From Hyphobacterium sp. CCMP332 (GTDB lineage: Bacteria; Pseudomonadota; Alphaproteobacteria; Caulobacterales; Maricaulaceae), in NCBI RefSeq assembly GCF_014323565.1, contig NZ_CP058669.1:2507501-2571500 (forward strand): a stretch of 64,000 nucleotides of DNA, given 5' to 3'. Each line of letters opens with the position of its first letter. The stretch's first letter is position 1. The notes under the pieces were generated by a model. The model was not told where the DNA came from. It saw nothing but the letters and a program-made list of their open reading frames with translations, and ran no database searches. Positions 7,745 to 15,395 of this stretch are shown here, piece after piece. Both the position numbers and the translations under genes were made by a program.

Positions 7745-9238
7745 TTGGCGGGACTTCATCAAAAACTGGAAATGCGGCAGGGCCAGTCACTGGTCATGAC
7801 GCCGCAATTGCAACAGGCCATCAAGCTGTTGCAATTGTCGAACATCGAGTTGTCAGCCTTTGTCGAGGAAGAGCTGGAACGCAATCCGCTGCTGGAGCGC
7901 GATGAGCGATCCGACGAACCGGAAGCGGTTGAACTGACCCCGGCCGAAGGCCGCAAGGAGCTGGAACTGGACGGGTCGGCCCATGCCGAAGCCAATGATG
8001 CCGTGGATGTCGATTCCGATGTCCTCAATTCTTCTGATTCGAAAGCCGATATGGCGGGTATGGATCCCGGCATGTCCTCGTCCTGGTCCGGCGCCAACAA
8101 GGGCGGCTCCTTTGAGGGCGGCGATTATGATGCGGCGGCCAATTCCAGCCGCGAGAAATCGCTCGCCGAGCATCTGCATGACCAGTTGACGCTGGCCGGC
8201 GCCGATCCGGTACCGCGCCTGATTGCGGCGCACCTGATCGATCACGCCGATGATGACGGCTATATGCGCGCGGATATGGACGAGATTGCCGAGCGTCTGG
8301 GCGTGAAAACCGGCGAAGTCGCCGCCGCGCTCGACATGCTCCAGGGATTCGAGCCGGCCGGGATCATGGCACGCGACCTGCCGGAATGTCTGGCGCTGCA
8401 ATTGAAAGATCGCAACCGGCTGGATCCGGCGATGGCCAGATTGCTGGATAACCTCGATCGCCTGGCCAAGCATGACTATGCCGCGCTGCAATCGATGTGC
8501 GGTGTGGATGCCGAAGACCTCGATGACATGATTGCCGAGCTCCGCTCTCTGACGCCCAAGCCGGGCCTCGCCTATGGCGTGGACAATAGCCGGGCGATCG
8601 AACCGGATGTGTTTGTGCGCGAAAATCCGGATGGCAGCTGGCGGATCGAGTTGAATACCGACACGCTGCCGCGAGTATTGGTGAACCAGACCTATGCCGC
8701 TGAAATCAGTGCTGTCGCCCGCTCAGAGGCAGACAAGACCTTCATTACCGAGTGCTCGCAAAATGCCAGCTGGCTGGTGAAATCCCTCGATCAGCGCGCG
8801 CGGACCATTCTCAAGGTCGCGTCCGAGATCGTGCGCCAGCAGGACCTGTTCCTGGCCAAGGGCGTCGCCTTCCTGCGGCCGCTGAATCTCAAAACCGTTG
8901 CCGATGCCATCGAGATGCACGAATCGACGGTCAGCCGGGTGACGTCGAACAAATATGTGGCCACGCCGCGCGGCCTGTTCGAGCTCAAATACTTCTTCAC
9001 CTCCTCCATTCCGTCATCGGGTGGCGGCGAAGCCCATTCGGCCGAAGCCGTGCGCTATCGCATCAAGGCCCTGATTGATGGCGAGACGCTGGACGAGATC
9101 ATGTCCGATGATGCGCTGGTGGACCGGCTGCGCGACGAAGGAATTGATATTGCGCGCCGCACCGTGGCGAAATATCGTGAAGCCATGAATATTCCGTCGT
9201 CCATCCAGAGGCGCCGGATGCTGAAAAGGGCCAGCTGA
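7745..9238 (+). CDS. rpoN: RNA polymerase sigma-54 factor RpoN
   Basis: This 497-residue sigma-54 has the glutamine-rich activator-interacting region I (LVMTPQLQQAIKLLQLSNIEL), an acidic variable linker at about residues 50-135, the core-binding domain, the HTH (ADAIEMHESTVSRVTSNKYV) and the C-terminal RpoN box ARRTVAKYRE that reads the -24 promoter element. The start is a TTG at 7745, seven bases after GGAGG (7733-7737); no ATG fits the conserved N-terminus, so the rare start is well supported. Sigma-54 directs flagellar, stalk and nitrogen-related transcription in stalked alphaproteobacteria. Region II is longer and more Ser/Asp rich than in enteric RpoN. Confidence 0.95.
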   Translation: MAGLHQKLEMRQGQSLVMTPQLQQAIKLLQLSNIELSAFVEEELERNPLLERDERSDEPEAVELTPAEGRKELELDGSAHAEANDAVDVDSDVLNSSDSKADMAGMDPGMSSSWSGANKGGSFEGGDYDAAANSSREKSLAEHLHDQLTLAGADPVPRLIAAHLIDHADDDGYMRADMDEIAERLGVKTGEVAAALDMLQGFEPAGIMARDLPECLALQLKDRNRLDPAMARLLDNLDRLAKHDYAALQSMCGVDAEDLDDMIAELRSLTPKPGLAYGVDNSRAIEPDVFVRENPDGSWRIELNTDTLPRVLVNQTYAAEISAVARSEADKTFITECSQNASWLVKSLDQRARTILKVASEIVRQQDLFLAKGVAFLRPLNLKTVADAIEMHESTVSRVTSNKYVATPRGLFELKYFFTSSIPSSGGGEAHSAEAVRYRIKALIDGETLDEIMSDDALVDRLRDEGIDIARRTVAKYREAMNIPSSIQRRRMLKRAS

Positions 9239-9258
9239 CATCCCTTTTTGCGGGGCGA

Positions 9259-9286
9259 TTGACATTTGAGATCGCGCCAATAGGTT
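9259..9286 (+). promoter_or_regulatory. Possible sigma-70 promoter for hpf
   Basis: TTGACA at 9259-9264, a 16-base spacer, then TAGGTT at 9281-9286, ending 64 bases before the hpf start. The -35 element is a consensus match but the -10 is poor, so this is only a candidate. It would let hpf be expressed independently of rpoN. Confidence 0.3.
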
Positions 9287-9350
9287 CCGCCCGCGCTTGC
9301 CGGGAGGCATGTTTCCTAGCGAGTGCCCCGTATGTTAGGGTTATATAAAG

Positions 9351-9947
9351 ATGCAAATTCAGATCGTCTCCAAGGGTATTGATGTCTCTGGCGCGCTGCA
9401 GGAGGAAATTTCCGGCCGCGTGGAAGAAGGCGTGTCAAAATATTTCAACCGGCCGAGCGAAGCCTATGTGGCCGTGTCGCGCGAGGGATCCGGTTTCCGG
9501 GTCACCGTTTCGCTGCACCTGCCGTCCGGCGTCATGTTGCAGGCCCAGGGCGATGATGGCGATGCCTACAAGGCCGCCGACAAGGCCGCGGACCACCTCG
9601 AAAAGCGTCTGCGGCGTTACAAGCGCAAGCTGAAAAACCACCACAATGAGAACAAGCCCGAGCTACCCGCCGAGACCACGCCGATCACGGTGTTCCAGGG
9701 GCAGCCGGACACTGATTACGACGACGATGATGATTCAGACTTTCACGGCACAGAGCCGGTCATCGTGGCCGAAACGCCAGGGGAGATGCGGGCCATGACG
9801 GCCAGCATGGCGGTGCTGGAACTGGAAGCGGCCGGCGCGCCCTTCCTGATTTTCCGGAATATTGCGCATAATGGCGTGAATATCGTGTACCGGCGGCCCG
9901 ACGGGCATGTCGGCTGGATCGATCCGGATCGCGATAAATCCCGCTAG
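9351..9947 (+). CDS. hpf: Long-form ribosome hibernation factor HPF
   Basis: The 198-residue product has an N-terminal S30AE/RaiA domain (residues 1 to about 105, MQIQIVSKGIDVSGALQEEI through AADHLEKRLRRYKRKLKNHH), an Asp-rich linker (DYDDDDDSDF) and the C-terminal dimerisation domain of long HPF (EMRAMTASMAVLELEAAGAPFLIFRN). Long HPF promotes 100S ribosome dimers in resting cells. Position between rpoN and ptsN is the usual proteobacterial order. The start is the ATG at 9351 after an AT-rich leader (GGGTTATATAAAG) without a classical Shine-Dalgarno sequence. Confidence 0.93.
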   Translation: MQIQIVSKGIDVSGALQEEISGRVEEGVSKYFNRPSEAYVAVSREGSGFRVTVSLHLPSGVMLQAQGDDGDAYKAADKAADHLEKRLRRYKRKLKNHHNENKPELPAETTPITVFQGQPDTDYDDDDDSDFHGTEPVIVAETPGEMRAMTASMAVLELEAAGAPFLIFRNIAHNGVNIVYRRPDGHVGWIDPDRDKSR

Positions 9948-10010
9948 CCCTTTGAAGCATTACAGGCTAGAGCGCGAATTGTTCTGCCTGAATTGAACCG
10001 GACCCTTGTC

Positions 10011-10475
10011 ATGGCCTTACCCGACCTTCTGTCGGCCGATACCGTTCTGGGAAGTCTGAGTGCGACCAATCGCAAACAGGCTCTGCAGATCTTGAGCGAA
10101 GCCGCTGCGGCCAAGCTCGACCTTGATTCCCGTATCATCTTCGATGCCGTCATGGAACGCGAACGCCTCGGCTCGACCGGTGTGGGCGATGGCGTAGCCA
10201 TTCCGCATGCGCGGCTTGAAGGGCTGGATCATGTTTTCGGCCTGTTCGCCAAGCTGAAAAGCCCGATCGATTTCGACGCCATTGATGGCCGCCCGGTGGA
10301 TCTGGTCTTCCTGCTTCTGGCACCGGAAACCTCCGGCGCCGAGCACCTCAAGGCCCTGGCGCGGATTTCACGCGTTTTCCGCCGGGAGGATATCCGCTCT
10401 CACCTGCGCGCCACCGAAGCCCGCGACGGTATGGTGGCCATCCTGACACTTCAGGACGAAAGCGACGCGGCCTAG
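10011..10475 (+). CDS. ptsN: PTS regulatory protein EIIA-Ntr
   Basis: The 154-residue protein is an EIIA domain of the mannitol/fructose class with the phosphorylatable histidine in GVAIPHARLE (His66) and the companion segment AHLVFLLLAPE-like VDLVFLLLAPETSGAEHLKAL. PtsN is the last carrier of the nitrogen phosphotransferase relay (PtsP-PtsO-PtsN) and acts as a regulator rather than in sugar uptake. The ATG at 10011 is preferred; a TTG at 9993 would add six residues. It follows hpf by 63 bases. A 14-codon open stretch with a ribosome-binding-like AGGAG follows at 10484-10525 but shows no recognisable protein. Confidence 0.93.
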   Translation: MALPDLLSADTVLGSLSATNRKQALQILSEAAAAKLDLDSRIIFDAVMERERLGSTGVGDGVAIPHARLEGLDHVFGLFAKLKSPIDFDAIDGRPVDLVFLLLAPETSGAEHLKALARISRVFRREDIRSHLRATEARDGMVAILTLQDESDAA

Positions 10476-10522
10476 GAGCAAGTGATGTTTATCAAGCACG
10501 CCGCGCTTGAGGCCGCCATCGC

Positions 10523-12106
10523 CTAACCCGGATAATAGGTCGGAGAGCCCGGGCCGACGGGCAGGCCGAGAACGAAGGTCCAGAGAAAGAAGAAACCCGA
10601 CCAGGTGAGCAGGAAGAGGATGGAATAGGGCAGCATCATCGCGATCAGGGTTCCGACGCCCAGATCCTTCTGATAACGCGTCGCCCAGGCCAGGATCAGA
10701 CCGAAATAGCTCATCATCGGCGTGATGATATTGGTTGAGGAATCGCCGATCCGGTAAGCAGCCTGAATCACTTCCGGCGCATATCCGATCAGCATCAGCA
10801 TGGGCACGAAAATCGGGGCAGTCACCGCCCACTGGGCCGAGGCCGAGCCCAGCATCAGATTCACAAAAGCGCACATCAGGATGAAGAGAAAAAAGATGAC
10901 CGGCCCGGTCAGTCCCGTATCCTGCAGGACATTGGCACCGGTGACGGCGGTGATCGCGCCCAGATTGGTCCAGCCGAAAAAGGCCACGAATTGCGCCGCG
11001 AAAAAGACCAGCACGATATAGAGGCCGAGCGAGGCCAGCGCCGCTGCCATGGCATTGATGACGTCGCGATCATTCTTCATCGTCCCGACCGCGCGGCCAT
11101 AGGCGATGCCGGTGACGACGAAGAAAATCAGGATCCAGACCACAAAGCCCCGGAAGAAGGGCGAGTTGATCCGGTCACCCGTATCCGGATTGCGCAATAT
11201 GCCCCATTCCGGAACCAGAGTGAGCGCCATGACCGCCAGTACGCCCAGCAGGGCGAAACCGGCCCAGACCAGTCCCTTTCGCTCGCCCGCATTCAAAGGC
11301 TCCATCATCCGGTCGTCGAGGATATCGGGATCGGCCTTGTCCGGATTATACGGTCCGAGCTTGGGTTCAACGACGAAGATCGTGACCAGAGAGCCGATCG
11401 CGGTAATAAGGAAGGTCGAGGCGACCATGAAATACCAGTTGGCCGTCGCGACAACGACATATTCGGCGTCGATCAGGCGGGCCGCCTCCTGGGTGATGCC
11501 GGCCAGAAGCGGATCGATCGTGCCGATCAGCAAATTGGCGCTGTAACCACCGGAAACGCCCGCAAAGGCCGCGGCCATTCCGGCGAGCGGATGACGGCCC
11601 AGCGCGTAGAAAATCGCCCCCGCGAGAGGGATCAGCACGACATAGCCGACTTCCGACGCGGTGTTGGAAATGATCCCCGCAAAGACGATGACGACCGTCA
11701 CCACATGGCGCGGCGCCCCCAGCACCATGCCGCGCACGGCTGCAGACAAAAGTCCGGATTTTTCCGCCACCCCGACGCCCAGCATGGCGACGAGCACAAC
11801 GCCGAGCGGTGCAAAGCCGGTGAAGTTTGTGACCAGCCCGGTCCAGATTCGGCGCACACCGTCCGCGCTCAACAGGCTGACGGCGCGGATCATGCCGTCA
11901 TCGGCGCGGCCACTGGCGCCGACTGGCCGTGGATCCTCAACCGCCAGCCCCAGACCACCCAGAATACCCGACAGGATCACGATACCGACGGCCAGAATGG
12001 CAAACAGCGTGACCGGGTGGGGCAGGAGATTGCCCAGCCATTCCACACCATCCAGAAAACGGGTGAAAGCATTGCGGCGCGCGGCTGGCGGGGGGCTGTC
12101 CGTCAT
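10523..12106 (-). CDS. AbgT-family transporter
   Basis: The 527-residue integral membrane protein has about 11-13 hydrophobic segments and the AbgT-family landmarks: FLDGVEWLGNLLPHPVTLF near the N-terminus, EVGYVVLIPLAGAIF, GGYSANLLIGTIDPLLAGIT and a C-terminal GDSSTNIITPMMSYFGLIL. The family includes E. coli AbgT (p-aminobenzoyl-glutamate uptake) and MtrF/YdaH (sulfonamide efflux by export of p-aminobenzoate). Direction and substrate cannot be told from sequence alone; no abgA/abgB hydrolase genes are adjacent. It converges on ptsN and stands alone on its strand. The start is the ATG at 12106, with GGAGAG just upstream. Confidence 0.9.
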   Translation of the reverse strand: MTDSPPPAARRNAFTRFLDGVEWLGNLLPHPVTLFAILAVGIVILSGILGGLGLAVEDPRPVGASGRADDGMIRAVSLLSADGVRRIWTGLVTNFTGFAPLGVVLVAMLGVGVAEKSGLLSAAVRGMVLGAPRHVVTVVIVFAGIISNTASEVGYVVLIPLAGAIFYALGRHPLAGMAAAFAGVSGGYSANLLIGTIDPLLAGITQEAARLIDAEYVVVATANWYFMVASTFLITAIGSLVTIFVVEPKLGPYNPDKADPDILDDRMMEPLNAGERKGLVWAGFALLGVLAVMALTLVPEWGILRNPDTGDRINSPFFRGFVVWILIFFVVTGIAYGRAVGTMKNDRDVINAMAAALASLGLYIVLVFFAAQFVAFFGWTNLGAITAVTGANVLQDTGLTGPVIFFLFILMCAFVNLMLGSASAQWAVTAPIFVPMLMLIGYAPEVIQAAYRIGDSSTNIITPMMSYFGLILAWATRYQKDLGVGTLIAMMLPYSILFLLTWSGFFFLWTFVLGLPVGPGSPTYYPG

Positions 12107-12297
12107 ATCGTCTCTCCTCGGCGGGCAGTGTTCGCCACAGAGGAGGGTGTCAGGCCCCGGATATCAACCCCAAGATCTTTAGGGGATTTCCGTCCAAGCC
12201 ATTCCGGCGCGGGCGGAGCGAAAGCCGAAGCTGTTGAAAAGAGCACCTATCGGGCTTTGCGCCCGGAAGGCGGACGCCTGCCTTCGCTCTTGCAGAC

Positions 12298-12353
12298 GGC
12301 TTGCCGAGCCGAAGCCACCCGATGCCTGAGGCGAAGGCCCCTGCCGGGGCATT
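12298..12353 (-). repeat. Dispersed bipartite repeat, copy 2
   Basis: The inverted copy of the element at 1961-2032: the 18-base block lies at 12298-12315 and the 20-base block at 12334-12353, both exact on the opposite strand. The spacer between blocks is 18 bases here and 34 in copy 1. Confidence 0.65.
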
Positions 12354-12408
12354 TCGCACCTAAAATCGATCCCCCGGACCGATTTTTCTGCCTCCGGCAG
12401 ACCGGCTT

Positions 12409-12429
12409 GAAATGGTGGAGCTGGACGGA
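12409..12429 (-). repeat. Duplicate of the tRNA-Ala 3' end, att-like
   Basis: Read on the minus strand, the block TCCGTCCAGCTCCACCATTTC repeats the tRNA-Ala 3' end and its flank at 12529-12549 with only two substitutions in 21 positions. The copies are 120 bases apart in direct orientation. Duplicated tRNA 3' ends are a classic mark of tyrosine-recombinase integration; no integrase remains. Confidence 0.45.
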
Positions 12430-12529
12430 CCAAGATCGAGCCCGCAGGGTTCGCAAGCGCAACCGCGCGTCGACCGGTCAGGCCGCCCTATCGGAGGCGT
12501 CCGCGAAGCGGACCGCCGTGAGATCGAAG

Positions 12530-12608
<79 letters not shown>

Positions 12609-12689
12609 GAATTTCAAACGGCACCCTCGGGCAGGTGCGCGGCGCGGAAACTAGTCAAAGCCCGCGCGCCGATCAAGCGGCATTAGCGC

Positions 12690-13127
12690 CTAGATATCAT
12701 CCTCGTCATCGTCATCGCCGATATCGAATTCGTCTTCGTCGTCGTCATCGTCGAGAAGCACATCGTCATCGTCGTCGTCATCATCAAGGTCGAGATCGGC
12801 GTCAGCGTCGATATCGATGGCATCGTCATCATCGTCGTCGCTATCGTCATCATCGTCTTCGGCATCGGAAAGCGAGACAACGGCATCGGCGTCGAGCTCG
12901 GGGACATCGTCCTCTTCCTCGTCATCCTCGTCGTCTTCATCCTTGGCCTTGTCGTCCTTTTCGTTGGACTTCTCGGGCGCAGGCGCTTTTGTCACCGGCG
13001 GCAGAACGGCCTCCGGCTTGAATTCATGATCACATTTCGGGCAATGGGCAGGATCCTTGTTCAGGTCGTAGAATTTCGACCCGCATTCCGGACAAACCTG
13101 CTTCTCGCCGAGATCGGTTTTAGCCAT
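12690..13127 (-). CDS. FYDLN-acid family protein (TIGR02300)
   Basis: The 145-residue protein opens with MAKTDLGEKQVCPECGSKF and has a zinc ribbon of four cysteines (12, 15, 29, 32) spanning the family-defining FYDLN motif (residues 19-23). The rest is an extremely acidic tail of Asp and Glu runs broken by short hydrophobic steps, ending DDDEDDI. This TIGR02300/FYDLN-acid family is largely restricted to alphaproteobacteria and has no assigned function. The start is the ATG at 13127, where similarity begins. It is divergent from aroA, as in many relatives. The tail is encoded by GAC/GAT/GAG repeats that make the DNA a low-complexity tract (12690-12960). Confidence 0.9.
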   Translation of the reverse strand: MAKTDLGEKQVCPECGSKFYDLNKDPAHCPKCDHEFKPEAVLPPVTKAPAPEKSNEKDDKAKDEDDEDDEEEDDVPELDADAVVSLSDAEDDDDDSDDDDDDAIDIDADADLDLDDDDDDDDVLLDDDDDEDEFDIGDDDDEDDI

Positions 13128-13230
13128 GACGATCCCCATAGACAGATGTTTTCGGCGCGCGTCGTTGCCACGATAGCCGCCTCCTGTCAAAAGCCTATGT
13201 CTGCTGACCCGTAAAAAGTTCATTTCCCTT

Positions 13231-14565
13231 ATGACACGCACTCTTCAACCCGTTCCCCGAGAGGCGGTTTCCCGATCGGGAAAACCCTTGCAGGGGTATG
13301 TGAATACGCCGGGCGACAAGTCGGTTTCCCACCGCGCCCTCGTCCTCGGCGCGCTCGCACACGGCCAGACCCGGATTACGGGCCTGCTGGAATCCGGCGA
13401 CGTTCTGGCCACGCTCGAAGCGGTGAGTCGTCTGGGTGCCGATGTCGAACGCCGGGGCGAGGGTGTCTATATTGTGCAGGGTGTAGGCGGGACGTTTGCG
13501 GCCGCGGCAGCCACACTCGACTTTGGCAATTCCGGCACAGGTGCCCGATTGATGATGGGCGCCATTGCAGGCGCGCGCGGACAGGCGCGCCTGGTGGGGG
13601 ATGACAGCCTGTCCTCCCGCCCCATGGGCCGGGTGACGACGCCTCTGGCCCGGATGGGCGCGCAATGCCGTGCGACGGACTCACGTTTGCCGGTCGACAT
13701 CACACCGGCCCCGCTGACCGGCATTGACTATCGCCTGCCGGTCGCCTCGGCGCAGGTCAAATCCGCCATCCTGCTGGCGGCGCTGGGCGCTTCCGGCGAA
13801 ACGATTGTGCGCGAAGACATCGCGACCCGCGACCACACCGAGACCATGCTGAAACTGTTCGGCGCAAAGATCACCGTCGAACCGGACGGCGAGGGCCGCA
13901 TCATCCGCCTGAACGGTCCGCAAACGCTGACCGCCTGTCAGATCGGCGTGCCGGGCGATCCCTCCTCGGCCGCATTCGCGGCGGTGGCCGCGCTGATCAC
14001 GCCGGGTTCGGAAGTGACGCTGACCGGTGTGATGACCAATCCCTCGCGCACCGGGCTTTACAAGGTACTGGAGCGGATGGGCGCGAATATCACCGTCACG
14101 CCCGCGGGCGAGGCGGCAGGCGAACCTGTTGCGGACTTCGGCCTGCGTTTCGGGGCATTGACCGCCATTGATCTTGAACCCGAAATCGCCCCGTCCCTGA
14201 TCGACGAATATCCCGTCCTGGCCATTGCCTGTGCGTTTGCAAAGGGTACGTCGCGTCTGCGCGGGCTGGCGGAATTGCGCACCAAGGAAAGCGACCGGCT
14301 CGCCGCAACACACGCGCTTCTGATCGCGAATGGCGTTGATGCCCGGATCGAGGGCGATGACCTCATGATCGAGGGCGGCACCGTGCGCGGTGGCGGCCAT
14401 GTCCGCTCGCTGGGGGATCATCGCATCGCCATGTCCGCGCTCGTCCTGGGTCTGGCCGCGCGGGACGCGGTGACGGTGGATGATATCTCCATGATCGCGA
14501 CCAGCTATCCCGCCTTCATTGCCGATATGACGGCGCTGGGGGCCATGATAAAGGTGCATCCATGA
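13231..14565 (+). CDS. aroA: 3-Phosphoshikimate 1-carboxyvinyltransferase (EPSP synthase)
   Basis: The 444-residue EPSP synthase transfers enolpyruvyl from PEP to shikimate-3-phosphate in aromatic amino-acid synthesis. Visible landmarks: PGDKSVSHRALVLGALA, DFGNSGTGARLMMG, SSRPMGRVTTPL, the lysine/aspartate active-site region LIDEYPVLAIACAFAKG, and RTKESDRLAA. The sequence resembles the class II (CP4-like) group, but the PEP-site position that is Ala in CP4 enzyme is Gly here (GNSGT), the usual residue of glyphosate-sensitive enzymes. It overlaps cmk by four bases and heads the classic aroA-cmk-rpsA-ihfB run. Confidence 0.95.
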   Translation: MTRTLQPVPREAVSRSGKPLQGYVNTPGDKSVSHRALVLGALAHGQTRITGLLESGDVLATLEAVSRLGADVERRGEGVYIVQGVGGTFAAAAATLDFGNSGTGARLMMGAIAGARGQARLVGDDSLSSRPMGRVTTPLARMGAQCRATDSRLPVDITPAPLTGIDYRLPVASAQVKSAILLAALGASGETIVREDIATRDHTETMLKLFGAKITVEPDGEGRIIRLNGPQTLTACQIGVPGDPSSAAFAAVAALITPGSEVTLTGVMTNPSRTGLYKVLERMGANITVTPAGEAAGEPVADFGLRFGALTAIDLEPEIAPSLIDEYPVLAIACAFAKGTSRLRGLAELRTKESDRLAATHALLIANGVDARIEGDDLMIEGGTVRGGGHVRSLGDHRIAMSALVLGLAARDAVTVDDISMIATSYPAFIADMTALGAMIKVHP

Positions 14566-15200
14566 TCATTGCGGTAGATGGCACTCTGGCGTCCGGCAAG
14601 GGCACGGTGGCGCGCGGTATTGCGCAAGCCTTCGGACTCGCACATCTCGACACGGGCGCACTCTATCGTGCGGTAGCTGTCGAACTCCTGAAGGCCGGAG
14701 AGGACCCCGGCAATGCCGAAGCCGCCGGAAACGCTGCGAGGCATCTCGACCCGTCCCGGATTGATCCGGCCGCAATCCGCACCGCAGACGCCGGAGCGGC
14801 CGCTTCGGTGGTGGCCGCCCAGCCCGCCGTGCGCACGGCGCTGTTTGATCTGCAACGCCGGTTTGCCGAACAGCCGGGCGGCGCTGTGCTGGATGGCCGC
14901 GATATCGGCACTGTGGTGTGTCCCGATGCCGATGTGAAATTCTATATCGATGCCGAGCCCCGTATTCGGGCCGAACGCCGCTGGCGCGAACTGGCGGCAA
15001 ATGGCGAGGACATTCAGCTTGCCGATATCGAACGCCAGCTCGCCGAACGCGATGCCCGCGACTCCTCTCGCGAGACGGCACCGCTGATGCGGGCAGAGGA
15101 TGCCATCTTGCTGGATACGACTCATTTGAGTATAGACGCCACGCTCGCAGAGGCCGTCCGCATGATACAGAACAAGACGGGCGTCTCGCCGCGCAACTAG
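14562..15200 (+). CDS. cmk: Cytidylate kinase
   Basis: A 212-residue (d)CMP kinase. The P-loop is DGTLASGKGTVARGIA at the extreme N-terminus, the alphaproteobacterial form of the cmk loop; the CMP-binding helices and the motif VLDGRDIGTVVCPDADVKFYI with the following arginine-rich LID (RAERRWREL) are in place, ending DTTHLSIDATLAEAVRMI. It phosphorylates CMP and dCMP for nucleotide recycling. It overlaps aroA by four bases and precedes rpsA by 195 bases. Length is near the family norm. Confidence 0.94.
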   Translation: MIIAVDGTLASGKGTVARGIAQAFGLAHLDTGALYRAVAVELLKAGEDPGNAEAAGNAARHLDPSRIDPAAIRTADAGAAASVVAAQPAVRTALFDLQRRFAEQPGGAVLDGRDIGTVVCPDADVKFYIDAEPRIRAERRWRELAANGEDIQLADIERQLAERDARDSSRETAPLMRAEDAILLDTTHLSIDATLAEAVRMIQNKTGVSPRN

Positions 15201-15395
15201 CCGGACCGGTTCACGATCAGGCCCGCCGTATGAGGGACTCCTCTCCCTTTGGCGCCTGACCCGTTGAAAAGGCCCAATCTTTAACCTCCCGCCAGACGGC
15301 GGCACAACGCGTATGAAATTGGCTCATTGTGGCAAGACCGCCGGAGACAACCGGCTGGCCGGAATATCGTTTCATACCGGAGTTCACTTCCAACC
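15201..15395 (+). promoter_or_regulatory. rpsA leader region
   Basis: A 195-base gap separates cmk from rpsA in an otherwise tight cluster. It contains a short hairpin near 15344-15360 (GCCGG...CCGGC). S1 genes are commonly autoregulated through their leader, so this may hold an rpsA promoter and an autoregulatory element. That is inference; no conserved leader motif was recognised. Confidence 0.3.

Noticed and set aside
10484-10525. A 14-codon frame after ptsN with an AGGAG ribosome-binding-like site
   Set aside because: The peptide MFIKHAALEAAIA has no recognisable family, overlaps the end of the AbgT gene and is too short to judge.
12700-12870. Triplet-repeat DNA that could be taken for a tandem-repeat array
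   Set aside because: It is simply the coding sequence for the Asp/Glu tail of the FYDLN protein.
15201-15395. A riboswitch before rpsA
   Set aside because: Only one short hairpin and no known aptamer pattern; kept as an unassigned leader.
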